Below are positions 44,973 through 53,607 of a stretch of DNA of 64,000 bases, piece by piece. Positions within the stretch are counted from its first letter, which is position 1, and each line of letters starts with the position of its first letter. Made by a program: the position numbers and the translations under genes. Origin of the DNA: Curvibacter sp. PD_MW3 (GTDB taxonomy: Bacteria; Pseudomonadota; Gammaproteobacteria; Burkholderiales; Burkholderiaceae_C); NCBI GenBank assembly GCA_002633085.1, contig NSIV01000013.1, positions 1 to 64,000 of the forward strand, read 5' to 3'. The notes beneath the pieces are model-generated. The model was not told the DNA's origin. It saw nothing but the letters and a program-made list of their open reading frames with translations, and did no database searches.

Positions 44973-45000
44973 AGATTCGTTTTCTGTCGGTTTGGTCACC

Positions 45001-45034
45001 GGCGGGAATCGCCGGGAAAGCGAGAGCTTTCCCG
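45001..45034 (+). promoter_or_regulatory. Stem-loops in the rpmI leader
   Basis: GGCG-GGAAT-CGCC (45001-45013) abuts a second stem CGGGAAAGC-GAGA-GCTTTCCCG (45013-45034) with a GNRA tetraloop. They lie in the 192-nt infC-rpmI spacer, which in other bacteria holds the L20-binding autoregulatory RNA; binding here is inference. Confidence 0.45.
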
Positions 45035-45164
45035 AAACGTGGTGAATCCCAGGATTTGCCACATCGGTGGCGGGTCTTGTACTCGCCACACAAGTGGCTC
45101 GGGGCCAACAAGTCCGGAATGGGTTTCCGGCGCCTCACGAGCACAATGTAAAAGGAGCATTCCA

Positions 45165-45368
45165 ATGCCCAAGATGAAGACCAAGAGCGCGGCGAAGAAA
45201 CGCTTCCGCGTTCGTCCCGGTGGTACCGTCAAGCGCGGTCAAGCCTTCAAGCGTCACATTCTGACCAAGAAGACCACCAAAAATAAACGCCATTTGCGCG
45301 GTGCAGTGACGGTGCATGAGACCAATATGGGTCACATGGCACAGATGCTGCCTGGCATGGGTATTTAA
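45165..45368 (+). CDS. rpmI: 50S ribosomal protein L35
   Basis: 67 aa ([25 protein letters not shown] ... [14 protein letters not shown]), typical length and composition of L35. AAAGGAGC is well placed before the ATG at 45165; the open frame is longer upstream but nothing there is ribosomal. It is followed 25 bp later by rplT. Confidence 0.97.
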   Translation: MPKMKTKSAAKKRFRVRPGGTVKRGQAFKRHILTKKTTKNKRHLRGAVTVHETNMGHMAQMLPGMGI

Positions 45369-45393
45369 TTAACGACGAACAAGGAGTAATCAA

Positions 45394-45753
45394 ATGCCTC
45401 GCGTCAAACGTGGTGTAACGGCTCGCGCCCGCCATAAGAAAGTTCTCGCCCTCGCCAAGGGCTTCCGCGGTCGCCGCGGTAATGTCTTCCGCATCGCCAA
45501 AGAAGCGGTGATGAAGGCTGGGCAATATGCCTACCGTGACCGCCGTACCAAGAAGCGTGTCTTCCGTCAGCTGTGGATTGCCCGTATCAACGCGGCAGCC
45601 CGTCAGTGCGGCATGACCTACAGCCAGTTCGCCAACGGCCTGAAGAAGGCCCAGATCGAGATCGACCGCAAAGTGCTGGCCGATATCGCTGTGCACGACA
45701 TGGCTGCCTTCGCTGGCATCGTGGAGCAAGTCAAGGCCAAGCTGGCCGCTTGA
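45394..45753 (+). CDS. rplT: 50S ribosomal protein L20
   Basis: 119 aa ([55 protein letters not shown] ... [42 protein letters not shown]). Early-assembly 23S rRNA-binding protein. In E. coli L20 represses rpmI-rplT translation by binding its own leader RNA; an analogous leader may be present here (45001-45034). Confidence 0.98.
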   Translation: MPRVKRGVTARARHKKVLALAKGFRGRRGNVFRIAKEAVMKAGQYAYRDRRTKKRVFRQLWIARINAAARQCGMTYSQFANGLKKAQIEIDRKVLADIAVHDMAAFAGIVEQVKAKLAA

Positions 45754-45769
45754 TCTTCAAGCCAGGTTT

Positions 45770-45816
45770 GCTATCAGTTAGATAGCATGCCACGCACAAG
45801 AAACAAGGGCTAGAGC
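45770..45816 (+). repeat. Dispersed GCTATCAA repeat, copy 7
   Basis: GCTATC-AGTTA-GATAGC, then ACGCACAAGAAACAAGGGCTAGAGC. It merges into the following terminator stem, so its GGGCTAGAGC end contributes to termination. Confidence 0.75.
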
Positions 45817-45838
45817 TTTAAAAGAGCTTTAGCCCTTT
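45805..45838 (+). terminator. Terminator between rplT and pheS
   Basis: AAGGGCTA / TAGCCCTT arms with inner AGCTTT / AAAGCT-like pairing, followed by TTTGTC. It partly separates pheST-ihfA from the upstream ribosomal genes; read-through or a separate pheS promoter would be needed. Confidence 0.65.
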
Positions 45839-45852
45839 GTCATTCTGAAAGC

Positions 45853-45898
45853 GATCAGGAGATGCGGGTGGGCCGGTGCCTACCCTGATGTCCTGATC
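45853..45898 (+). promoter_or_regulatory. Stem-loop in the pheS leader
   Basis: GATCAGGA (45853-45860) pairs with TCCTGATC (45891-45898); inner GGGT/ACCC pairs extend the stem. It ends 23 bp before the pheS ATG. No Phe-rich leader peptide is present, so classical attenuation is not supported. Confidence 0.4.
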
Positions 45899-45921
45899 TC
45901 TTTGCATAAGCGGATGTGAAC

Positions 45922-46974
45922 ATGAACGAGTTGGATGCCATCGTCGACAGCGCGAAAACCTCCTTTGTCGAGGCCACCACCCCGGTCGATCTGGAAAACG
46001 CCAAGGCGCGCTTTTTGGGCAAGGCCGGCCGCATCACCGAACTGATGAAGGGCATGGCCGCCCTGAGCGTGGAAGAAAAGAAATCGCGTGGTGCCGCCAT
46101 CAACGTGGCCAAGCAAGCGATTGAGGCCGCGCTGAACGAGCGTCGTCAGGCCCTGGCCGAAGCCGAATTGCAAGCCCAGCTGCAGGCCGAGGCGCTGGAC
46201 GTCACGCTGCCTGGCCGCGCTCGCGGCAACGGCGGCCTGCACCCGGTGTCGCTCACCATGGAGCGCATCGAGGCCATCTTCGGCTCCATGGGCTTTGAAG
46301 TGGCCCAGGGTCCCGAGATCGAGGCCGACTGGTTCAACTTCACCGCGCTCAACACGCCCGAAGACCATCCCGCCCGCTCCATGCACGACACCTTCTACGT
46401 CGAAGGCGGCAGCGAAAAGGCGCCGAACCTGCTGCGCACGCACACTAGCCCGGTGCAGGTGCGCCACGCGCTGCAGCATGTCAAGCAGCACCGCGCGCTG
46501 ATCGAGGCCGGTCTGCCCATGCCTGAGATCCGGGTCATCTGCCCGGGCCGTACCTACCGCGTGGACAGCGATGCCACCCATTCGCCCATGTTCCACCAGT
46601 GCGAAGGCCTGTGGATCGGTGAGAACGTGAGTTTCAAGGACCTCAAGTTCGTCTTCACCGATTTGTGCCGGACCTTTTTCGAGCGTGACGACCTGGTGCT
46701 GCGCTTCCGCCCCAGCTTCTTTCCCTTCACCGAGCCCAGCGCCGAGATCGACATCCAGTTTCAGAGCGGGCCGCTGGCCGGCCGCTGGCTGGAAGTGGCT
46801 GGCTCCGGTCAGGTGCACCCGAACGTGGTGCGCAACATGGGGCTCGACCCCGAGAAGCACATCGGCTTTGCGTTTGGCATGGGGCTGGACCGCTTCACCA
46901 TGCTGCGCTACGGCGTCAACGACCTGCGCCTGTTCTTTGATGGCGATATTCGTTTTCTCTCCCAATTCCGTTGA
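45922..46974 (+). CDS. pheS: Phenylalanyl-tRNA synthetase alpha subunit
   Basis: 350 aa catalytic subunit of the (alpha-beta)2 enzyme. N-terminal coiled coil ([45 protein letters not shown]) and class II core: [40 protein letters not shown] (motif 2 region) and [17 protein letters not shown] (motif 3). I use the ATG at 45922; a GTG six bases earlier is in frame and would add two residues. Confidence 0.97.
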   Translation: MNELDAIVDSAKTSFVEATTPVDLENAKARFLGKAGRITELMKGMAALSVEEKKSRGAAINVAKQAIEAALNERRQALAEAELQAQLQAEALDVTLPGRARGNGGLHPVSLTMERIEAIFGSMGFEVAQGPEIEADWFNFTALNTPEDHPARSMHDTFYVEGGSEKAPNLLRTHTSPVQVRHALQHVKQHRALIEAGLPMPEIRVICPGRTYRVDSDATHSPMFHQCEGLWIGENVSFKDLKFVFTDLCRTFFERDDLVLRFRPSFFPFTEPSAEIDIQFQSGPLAGRWLEVAGSGQVHPNVVRNMGLDPEKHIGFAFGMGLDRFTMLRYGVNDLRLFFDGDIRFLSQFR

Positions 46975-47006
46975 ACGCCCGCGGACCACACACGAAGATT
47001 TAGACC

Positions 47007-49439
47007 ATGCAATTCCCGGAATCCTGGCTGCGCGAATTCTGCAACCCGACACTCACCACCCAGCAACTGGCCGACACCCTGACCATGGCTGGCCTCGAGG
47101 TGGAGGAGCTGCGCCCGGTGGCGCCGCCATTCACCAAGATCGTTGTCGGCGAAATCAAGGAAGCTGTACAGCACCCGAATGCCGACCGCCTGCGCGTGTG
47201 CCAGGTGGATGTGGGGCAGGGCAGTTTGCTCAACATCGTCTGCGGCGCGCCCAATGCGCGCGTGGGCATCAAGGTGCCGTGTGCTCTCGTGGGCGCGGAG
47301 CTCCCGCCGGGTGACGATGGCAAGCCTTTCAGCATCAAGCTGGGGAAGCTGCGCGGCGTGGAAAGCCAGGGCATGCTGTGCTCAGCGCGCGAACTCAAAC
47401 TGTCCGAAGACCACGGCGGCCTGCTGGAGCTGGCCGCTGATGCGCCCATCGGCCAGGACATCCGCATCCATCTGAATCTGGACGACACGCTCTTCACGCT
47501 GAAACTGACGCCGAACCTGGCGCACTGCCTCAGTGTCTACGGTGTGGCCCGTGAAGTGGCCGCGCTGACCGGTGCGCCGCTCAAGACACCGAGCTTCCCG
47601 CCCGTGGCCGCCAAGATCAACGACAAGCAAGCCGTGAAGGTCAGTGCTCCTGATCTGTGTGGCCGCTTCTCCGGTCGCATTGTGCGCAACGTGAACACCC
47701 AAGCCGCCACCCCGCCATGGATGGTGGACCGGTTGGCCCGCTGCGGCCAGCGTAGCGTGACGGCCTTGGTGGACATCTCCAACTACGTGATGTTCGAATA
47801 CGGTCGCCCGTCGCACATCTTCGACCTGGACAAGATCCACGGCGCACTGGATGTGCGCTGGGGCAAGCCAGGCGAGCAGCTCAAGCTGCTCAACGGCAAT
47901 ACCGTCACCGTGGACGGTGAAGTGGGTGTGATTGCCGATGACCAACAAGTCGAGTCCCTGGCCGGCATCATGGGCGGTGACGCCACTGCCGTGTCCGATG
48001 ACACCAAGAACGTCTACGTGGAAGCCGCCTTCTGGTGGCCCAAGGCGATCGCCGGCCGTTCACGCCGCTACAACTTTGCGACCGACGCCGGGCATCGCTT
48101 CGAGCGCGGTGTGGATCCGCAGCTGACGGTGGAGCACATCGAGCGCATCACCCAGCTCATCATCGATATCTGCGGCACGCCCGACACCGTGTGCGGGCCG
48201 ATCGACGACCATCAGGTGAAGATGCCGCAGGCGCAGCCGGTGACGCTGCGGGTGGCGCGCGCCGCCAAGATCATCGGCATGCCGTTGACCCAGGCGCAGT
48301 GTGCTGATGCATTGGACCGTCTCGGTTTGCCGCTGACACAGGCTGACGGCACCATCACCGTCACCCCGCCGCTGTACCGCTTCGATCTGCAGATCGAGGA
48401 GGATCTCATCGAGGAAGTGGCGCGGATGGTGGGCTACGACAAGCTGCCGCACATGCCGCCGCAGGCTCCTGTGGTGGCCAAGAGCCGTCCCGAGGCGCAA
48501 CGCAGCCAGTTTGCCGTGCGGCGCTCGCTGGCCGCGCAGGGTTACCAGGAGACCATCAACTACAGCTTTGTCGAAGAGCGCTGGGAACATGAGCTGGCGG
48601 GCAACCCGAATCCGATCAAGTTGCTGAACCCGATCGCCAGCCAGATGAACGTCATGCGCTCTTCGCTGCTCGGCTCGCTGCTGCAGGTGCTGAAGTTCAA
48701 CCTGGACCGCAAGGCGTCACGTGTTCGCGTGTTCGAGTTGGGCCGGGTGTTCCTGCGTGATCCCTCGGTGAAGAACAGCGACACCACGGTTGAAGGCTTT
48801 GAGCAGCCGATGCGCGTGGCCGGTATGGCCTGTGGTGCGGTTGACAGCCTGCAGTGGGCTGGCAAAGAGCGCAGCGTGGATTTCTACGACGTCAAGGGCG
48901 ATGTGGAAGCGCTGCTGTCGCCGCTCAAAGCCACCTTCGAGCCGGCGACGCATCCGGCCATGCACCCGGGCCGCTGTGCCAAGGTGCTGCTGGGTGGTCA
49001 GACCATCGGTTTTGTCGGCGAGTTGCACCCGCGCTGGCGCCAGGGCTATGACCTGGCGGTGGTGCCGGTGATGTTCGAGCTGGAACTTGATGCGGTCCTG
49101 CAGCGCGGCGTGGCCGCCTTCAGCAGCGTGGCCAAGCACCAGCCGGTGGAGCGTGACATCGCGGTCATCGTGGCCGAATCGACCAGCCACGCAGCCCTGA
49201 TGCAAGCTATCTGGGCCGCGCCGACGCAGGGCCTGTTGCGGGATGCGATACTGTTCGACGTCTACCGGGCCAAGCCGGGTGCGGCATCGGCCGGCTTGGG
49301 CGAGGGCGAGAAGAGCCTGGCGGTGCGTCTCACGCTCAATGGCGAAGAGGCCACGCTGACCGAGGAGCAAATCGAGTCGGCCGTGTTGGCTGTGCTGGGA
49401 CAATTGACGAGCCAGTTGGGCGCGCGTTTGCGCGCTTGA
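47007..49439 (+). CDS. pheT: Phenylalanyl-tRNA synthetase beta subunit
   Basis: 810 aa, full length. Domains in order: tRNA-binding OB fold ([27 protein letters not shown], around residues 45-150), B3/B4 editing domain ([11 protein letters not shown] ... [22 protein letters not shown]), B5 DNA-binding-like domain, a non-catalytic class II core and a C-terminal ferredoxin-like anticodon-binding domain ([18 protein letters not shown]). Pairs with PheS, 32 bp upstream. Confidence 0.98.
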   Translation: MQFPESWLREFCNPTLTTQQLADTLTMAGLEVEELRPVAPPFTKIVVGEIKEAVQHPNADRLRVCQVDVGQGSLLNIVCGAPNARVGIKVPCALVGAELPPGDDGKPFSIKLGKLRGVESQGMLCSARELKLSEDHGGLLELAADAPIGQDIRIHLNLDDTLFTLKLTPNLAHCLSVYGVAREVAALTGAPLKTPSFPPVAAKINDKQAVKVSAPDLCGRFSGRIVRNVNTQAATPPWMVDRLARCGQRSVTALVDISNYVMFEYGRPSHIFDLDKIHGALDVRWGKPGEQLKLLNGNTVTVDGEVGVIADDQQVESLAGIMGGDATAVSDDTKNVYVEAAFWWPKAIAGRSRRYNFATDAGHRFERGVDPQLTVEHIERITQLIIDICGTPDTVCGPIDDHQVKMPQAQPVTLRVARAAKIIGMPLTQAQCADALDRLGLPLTQADGTITVTPPLYRFDLQIEEDLIEEVARMVGYDKLPHMPPQAPVVAKSRPEAQRSQFAVRRSLAAQGYQETINYSFVEERWEHELAGNPNPIKLLNPIASQMNVMRSSLLGSLLQVLKFNLDRKASRVRVFELGRVFLRDPSVKNSDTTVEGFEQPMRVAGMACGAVDSLQWAGKERSVDFYDVKGDVEALLSPLKATFEPATHPAMHPGRCAKVLLGGQTIGFVGELHPRWRQGYDLAVVPVMFELELDAVLQRGVAAFSSVAKHQPVERDIAVIVAESTSHAALMQAIWAAPTQGLLRDAILFDVYRAKPGAASAGLGEGEKSLAVRLTLNGEEATLTEEQIESAVLAVLGQLTSQLGARLRA

Positions 49440-49482
49440 GCCAGGTCTGACATATCAAAAGCAACAAGAGACAGCAGGCATC

Positions 49483-49818
49483 ATGGAAATCACGGTTGAA
49501 AGTCTGGAAACACCGGCGCTGACCAAGGCGCAGCTGGCCGAACTGTTGTTCGAGCAGATCGGGCTGAACAAGCGCGAATCGAAGGACATGATCGATGCCT
49601 TTTTCGACCTGGTGGCTGACAGCCTGGTGGACGGCAATGACGTCAAGATTTCCGGCTTCGGCAACTTCCAGATCCGGACCAAGGCGCCGCGCCCGGGGCG
49701 CAATCCACGCACCGGCGAAGCGATTCCGATCGAGGCCCGCCGCGTGGTGACTTTTCACGCCAGCCACAAGCTCAAGGAACAAATCCAGGACGAAGGGCGT
49801 ACGCCCCCAACCGCCTGA
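49483..49818 (+). CDS. ihfA: Integration host factor subunit alpha
   Basis: 111 aa HU/IHF-fold DNA-bending protein ([90 protein letters not shown]). The [11 protein letters not shown] beta arm with its intercalating proline region is typical. IHF-alpha heterodimerises with IHF-beta, which is not in this window. Its place downstream of pheT is the classic gamma/betaproteobacterial arrangement. Confidence 0.97.
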   Translation: MEITVESLETPALTKAQLAELLFEQIGLNKRESKDMIDAFFDLVADSLVDGNDVKISGFGNFQIRTKAPRPGRNPRTGEAIPIEARRVVTFHASHKLKEQIQDEGRTPPTA

Positions 49819-49922
49819 GATCAACAAACTGCAGGGTTGGCCCGACTTCGTGCAAACAGGCTTTGCATCTGGCCTCGACTTAGAGTAACCTTGCAGCTTT
49901 CTCTTGTACAGCATTGATTTCA

Positions 49923-50369
49923 ATGGAGAAAGCGCTCCCTCCCATTCCCGCCAAACGCTACTTCACCATCGGTGAGGTCGGCGACCTGTGTGGCGTCAAG
50001 CCTCACGTGCTACGGTATTGGGAGCAGGAGTTCACGCAACTGCGCCCGATGAAGCGGCGCGGCAATCGCCGCTACTACCAGCACCACGAAGTGCTGATGA
50101 TCCGCCGCATCCGCGACCTGCTTTACGACCAAGGCTTCACCATCAGTGGTGCCCGCAACAAGATGCAGGAATTGCTGCAGGTCGAGCGCGAAAAGAAGCG
50201 CAATGGCGAGGTCTTGCTGGACGGCGTGGAGGTATTGGAGATGAACGACGCCGACATGGCCGACTTCGTCGACAGCCAGCCGGATGAATTGTCGATGGTG
50301 GATGCGGACAAACTGTATCTGGTGCGCCGTGAGCTGGCGGAAATTCGGGACTTACTCTCTGCGCCTTGA
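49923..50369 (+). CDS. MerR-family transcriptional regulator
   Basis: 148 aa. The MerR HTH is KRYFTIGEVGDLCGVKPHVLRYWEQEFTQLRPMKRRGNRRYYQHHEVLMIRRIRDLLYDQGFTISGARNKMQ, followed by a short coiled helix and an acidic tail without cysteines, so it is not a metal sensor. It is commonly found between ihfA and tRNA-Pro in this lineage; regulon unknown. ATG at 49923 is used; an in-frame TTG nine bases upstream is possible. Confidence 0.9.
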   Translation: MEKALPPIPAKRYFTIGEVGDLCGVKPHVLRYWEQEFTQLRPMKRRGNRRYYQHHEVLMIRRIRDLLYDQGFTISGARNKMQELLQVEREKKRNGEVLLDGVEVLEMNDADMADFVDSQPDELSMVDADKLYLVRRELAEIRDLLSAP

Positions 50370-50409
50370 AGAATCAGGCCATTCTGCAGGTTATAATGCG
50401 AGGCTAGAT

Positions 50410-50486
50410 CGGTGTGTGGCGCAGCCTGGTAGCGCACTTGCATGGGGTGCAAGGGGTCGAAGGTTCGAATCCTTTCACACCGACCA
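50410..50486 (+). tRNA. tRNA-Pro (GGG)
   Basis: 77-nt cloverleaf: acceptor CGGTGTG / CACACCG, D arm with AGCCTGGTAGCGC, anticodon stem CTTGC/GCAAG around ATGGGGT giving anticodon GGG, T arm GGTTCGAATCC, and an encoded CCA end. Followed by a strong terminator. Confidence 0.97.
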
Positions 50487-50493
50487 TCAATCA

Positions 50494-50528
50494 AAAAGGG
50501 TTGGCAGGAAATTCCTGCCAACCCTTTT
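50494..50528. terminator. Terminator after tRNA-Pro
   Basis: 17-bp arms beginning AAAAGGGTTGG and ending CCAACCCTTTT, almost without a spacer, then GTCTTTT. Functions on both strands, so it also ends the small minus-strand gene at 50572. Confidence 0.92.
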
Positions 50529-50571
50529 GTCTTTTCTGCCGGTGGCGACGGTCAAGTGACGTGACCAAGTC

Positions 50572-50748
50572 CTACCAGGAAATCCGGGGGAAACCCGCCA
50601 GATACCACAAGATGAAGGCGGGGATCAGCACGGGCAGAGCCATGCCGACAAAGGCGACGGCCGTCATCAGAAGCGTACCGATCTGACTGAGCCAATCGCG
50701 CGATAGCTCAATGAGATCAACGTTCCAAAAATGCTGTTGCCGTTTCAT
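50572..50748 (-). CDS. Small single-span membrane protein, 58 aa
   Basis: Open frame MKRQQHFWNVDLIELSRDW... with a long hydrophobic stretch (residues ~23-53: IGTLLMTAVAF..., VLIPAFILWYL) and a basic N-terminus, consistent with one or two membrane passes. AGGTTG precedes the ATG weakly. It ends just before the tRNA-Pro terminator, which reads on both strands. No family recognised. Confidence 0.5.
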   Translation of the reverse strand: MKRQQHFWNVDLIELSRDWLSQIGTLLMTAVAFVGMALPVLIPAFILWYLAGFPRISW

Positions 50749-50871
50749 GTTTCAACCTGTTGCCGATGGGCGCAATGACGTAAGGTATCACGCCACCATG
50801 TCGTATTTGAACCTGAATTGTTTCAATTTGATACGCTGAATTGGCAGGTAAAGACGGCTCACGCAAACGGT

Positions 50872-51417
50872 TCAGACGATGTCCACGTCGTGGATCTGGA
50901 ACTGGCCGCGACGCCGGTCGGCAAAAAAGTGTTCCAAGGTTTCCTTCACCGTGCGAAAGGCGATTTCGTCCCAGGGAATTTCATCTTCCGCATAGAGCTG
51001 GGCTTCGATGGTCTCAAAGCCGGGGTCGAACTGATCGCTCAGCAAACGGGCCCGGTAGAACATGTGGACCTGGCCAACACGCGCGACATTGATGATGGTG
51101 AATAGGCCTTCCAGTTCGATCTGTGCACCGGCCTCCTCATGGGTTTCACGTGCAGCGCCTTGCGCCGTCGTCTCGCCTAGTTCCAGAAATCCGGCCGGAA
51201 GGGTCCATTTGCCAAAGCGTGGTTCGATGTTGCGCTTGCACAGCAGGATCTTGTCGCCCCAGTACGGCACGGTGCCCACCACGTTGAGCGGGTTCTCGTA
51301 GTGGATGGTGGCGCAGGCCGGGCAGATGGCGCGCTCCTTGGTATCGCCATCGTCGGGAATGCGATAGACCACGGCGATGCCGCAATTGCGGCAGTGTTTG
51401 ATCGGGCTGCGAAGCAT
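50872..51417 (-). CDS. Nudix hydrolase with N-terminal zinc ribbon
   Basis: 181 aa. A CxxC...CxxC zinc ribbon (Cys9, Cys12, Cys32, Cys35) precedes a Nudix fold whose box GFLELGETTAQGAARETHEEAG (from residue 76) matches G-x5-E-x7-REUXEE. This zinc-ribbon architecture is that of NADH pyrophosphatase-like (NudC-related) or ADP-ribose hydrolase-type enzymes; substrate not fixed. Ends in HDVDIV. Confidence 0.93.
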   Translation of the reverse strand: MLRSPIKHCRNCGIAVVYRIPDDGDTKERAICPACATIHYENPLNVVGTVPYWGDKILLCKRNIEPRFGKWTLPAGFLELGETTAQGAARETHEEAGAQIELEGLFTIINVARVGQVHMFYRARLLSDQFDPGFETIEAQLYAEDEIPWDEIAFRTVKETLEHFFADRRRGQFQIHDVDIV

Positions 51418-51441
51418 GATGAACGGAGTGTATAAAAGAAA

Positions 51442-51464
51442 AGGGCTCCGGATGAGGGAGCCCT
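51442..51464 (-). terminator. Terminator after the FAH-family gene
   Basis: AGGGCTCC / GGAGCCCT stem; on the minus strand it is followed by TTTCTTTTA. It ends the fumarylacetoacetase-family transcript before the Nudix gene. Confidence 0.8.
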
Positions 51465-51564
51465 GAAGAAGCCGGCAGGCTGGGAGGATTTATTTTTTTC
51501 TCGCTCCTCTTGAACTGCCAGTTTCTCAATTGACTAGACTGCGGTGTTTCGCAGCCTGTGGGGG

Positions 51565-52260
51565 TCAAACAACCTTGAGCGTGATCGGCTCCAGGCCGGC
51601 CACGCCGCCGCTCAGCGTGTCGCCGGGGACCACCGCAGCCACGCCTTCCGGTGTGCCGGTGTAGATCAGGTCGCCGGGCTTGAGCTCCCAGGCGGTCGTC
51701 AGGTGCTCGATGATCTCGCCGATGTTCCAGATCAGCTTGCTGACGGTGCTGCGCTGGCGGTCTTGGCCGTTCACCTGCACGTAGATTTCAGCGTTGTCCA
51801 CGTCGCCGGCTTGCGCCGCCGGCGTGATGGGGCCGATCGGCGCGGCTTCGTCGAAGGTTTTGCCGATGCACCAGGGGCGGCCAAGTTTCTTCTGCTCGCC
51901 CTGCAGGTCACGGCGGGTCATGTCCAGACCGACGGCGTAGCCGTAGATGTGCTTCTTGGCGTCCGCCGCCTTGATGTTCTTGCCGCCGATGCCAATGCAG
52001 GCCACCAGTTCGATCTCGTGGTGGAAGTCCTTGGTCAGGCTCGGGTAGTGCAGGGTGCCGGTCTGGCCGGCTTCCAGCAACAGGCAGGTGTCGGCCGGTT
52101 TGATGAAGAAGAAGGGGGCTTCACGCCCGGTGAAGCCCATTTCCTTGGCGTGCTCCACATAGTTGCGTCCCACGCAGTAAATGCGATTGACCGGGAAACG
52201 ATCCTTGCTGCCGACCACCGGCACGGACACGGGGGCGGGAGGCGTGATGACGTAGCTCAT
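51565..52260 (-). CDS. Fumarylacetoacetate hydrolase family protein
   Basis: 231 aa, of the FAH superfamily (YCVGRNYVEHAKEMGFTGREAPFFFIKPADT, with metal ligands in HHEIELVACIGIGGKNI, and GYAVGLDMTRRDLQ, KPGDLIYTGTPEGVAAVVPGD). Such enzymes hydrolyse acylpyruvates or decarboxylate oxaloacetate; with maiA at 56396 it could act in maleylpyruvate or fumarylpyruvate breakdown, but no adjacent pathway genes establish this. Confidence 0.9.
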   Translation of the reverse strand: MSYVITPPAPVSVPVVGSKDRFPVNRIYCVGRNYVEHAKEMGFTGREAPFFFIKPADTCLLLEAGQTGTLHYPSLTKDFHHEIELVACIGIGGKNIKAADAKKHIYGYAVGLDMTRRDLQGEQKKLGRPWCIGKTFDEAAPIGPITPAAQAGDVDNAEIYVQVNGQDRQRSTVSKLIWNIGEIIEHLTTAWELKPGDLIYTGTPEGVAAVVPGDTLSGGVAGLEPITLKVV

Positions 52261-52791
52261 GAAAATCTTTCTTCCTTGTGGATGCCCTGGCCTGTCGCAT
52301 CGGGCGGTCTAAAAAAACTGAAGAGCACGCAAGCGCTTGTGCATCACAAGCGTACAACTTGCCAAGACACGACGATCGCGTTCTTCGAGCGCAAATCGTA
52401 CAGGACTGGCAGGCCCCTTGGTATACGCAATTCCCGCCGTCTCCGCTGCGTGGCAAGCCCCGTACGGTATGGGCACCGGCAAGCTGCGCACCACGTGCGA
52501 GCCGCTGGGCTGCTGATTCCTGCCCCGTATGGTTGTGATACCGATGACCTGGCGCATGGCTTGCGTCAGCCCTGGGTAATCGAATATCTTGAAGATGCGC
52601 GGTCTGCGGAGAATGCGATGGCACTCTCGCGGTGCAGCCAAGCAGCCGATGCTGCTGCGGGCAATTCGCGTGGCGACGCTGTGCTGATGTGCTGCCTCTC
52701 CTCAAACGGGGTTGTTTCATATATGTATGCCTATTATTTACGCACCCAAACATCGGGAAAACCCGGTGTGGTGCACGCCTAAACTGACACC
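52261..52791. other. Gene-poor 530-bp interval
   Basis: No gene here can be supported. Present are a perfect palindrome CGCTTGTG-CAT-CACAAGCG (52334-52352) and a pair of loosely similar segments starting GCCCCGTA(C/T)GGT near 52459 and 52523, perhaps decayed coding sequence. An AT-rich patch (~52700-52740) is likely the marR promoter region. A 110-codon minus-strand frame (52309-52641) is open but has no recognisable features. Confidence 0.5.
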
Positions 52792-53238
52792 ATGTCCAAG
52801 AGCTTTGACTACAAGCATGCCCCTGGCCATCTGATCCGGCGAGCGCACCAATTTGCCTATGCTGTTTTCATGGAGGAGACGGCGGCATTTGACGTCACGC
52901 CGGTGCAATTCGCCATTCTCAATGCGCTGATGGATACGCCGGGCGAGGATCAGGTCACGCTGGCTGGCCGGGTGGCCTTTGATGCCGCCACCTCTGGGTC
53001 GGTGATCGGGCGGCTGGAAGCCAAGGGCTGGGTGCGGCGCGAAGCCGACACGCAGGATCGGCGCCGCAAGTTGCTGTGGGTCACGCCCGAAGGGGAACTG
53101 GCGGTACAGGGCATGAAGCGTGCCGTGGCCCGGGCGCAAGCGAAGATCCTGGAGCCCCTTGAGGCGGATGAGCGGGCCCAGCTTGTGGCCTTGCTGGACA
53201 AGCTGGTGTCAGGCCACGAGGGCGGGACCTCAGGCTGA
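52792..53238 (+). CDS. MarR-family transcriptional regulator
   Basis: 148 aa winged-helix repressor. DVTPVQFAILNALMDTPGEDQVTLAGRVAFDAATSGSVIGRLEAKGWVRREADTQDRRRKLLWVTPEG is the DNA-binding core with the wing DRRRK. It may respond to a phenolic or organic-acid ligand; target genes unknown. It overlaps the convergent monooxygenase gene by nine bases at its 3' end. Confidence 0.92.
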   Translation: MSKSFDYKHAPGHLIRRAHQFAYAVFMEETAAFDVTPVQFAILNALMDTPGEDQVTLAGRVAFDAATSGSVIGRLEAKGWVRREADTQDRRRKLLWVTPEGELAVQGMKRAVARAQAKILEPLEADERAQLVALLDKLVSGHEGGTSG

Positions 53239-53532
53239 CTTGGCCAACAGTTCGAAGTGCTCCACCACCGGTGGGGTGGCGAAGAAGGGGCCAACGATGG
53301 CGCGCCATTCGGCAAAGGCCGGCGACTGGCGGAAATGCACCGTATGGTCTTCCAGCGTGTCCCAGAAGATCATCAGGACATAGCGCTCCGGGTGCTCAAT
53401 GCCCTTGTTGATCTTGAAGCCCTGAAAACCCTTGGCCTGGCGGATCACGGTTTGCAGTCCACGCTGGATGGCTTCATCAAAAGCCGCTTGCTGGCCGGCG
53501 TGGATGCGGATGTCGGCAAGTTCGAGAATCAT
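53230..53532 (-). CDS. Antibiotic biosynthesis monooxygenase (ABM) family protein
   Basis: 100 aa dimeric alpha-beta barrel (ILELADIRIHAGQQAAFDEAIQRGLQTVIRQAKGFQGFKINKGIEHPERYVLMIFWDTLEDHTVHFRQSPAFAEWRAIVGPFF). Family members are cofactor-free monooxygenases or scaffold proteins; this one has no adjacent pathway. Convergent with marR. Confidence 0.9.
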   Translation of the reverse strand: MILELADIRIHAGQQAAFDEAIQRGLQTVIRQAKGFQGFKINKGIEHPERYVLMIFWDTLEDHTVHFRQSPAFAEWRAIVGPFFATPPVVEHFELLAKSA

Positions 53533-53607
53533 GGGTCGGTCTCTCCAAGGTAAAGATTTTCTGGCTTGCGAGTCTACGTCAGCGCCAGGGCCTCAATGTC
53601 GCTTGCG

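Noticed and set aside
45853-45898. Phe attenuator before pheS
   Set aside because: A stem-loop exists but no Phe-codon leader ORF or T-tract is present.
52309-52641. 110-codon minus-strand ORF in the gap before marR
   Set aside because: No motif, no ribosome site and no family-like composition; kept only as a note on the interval.
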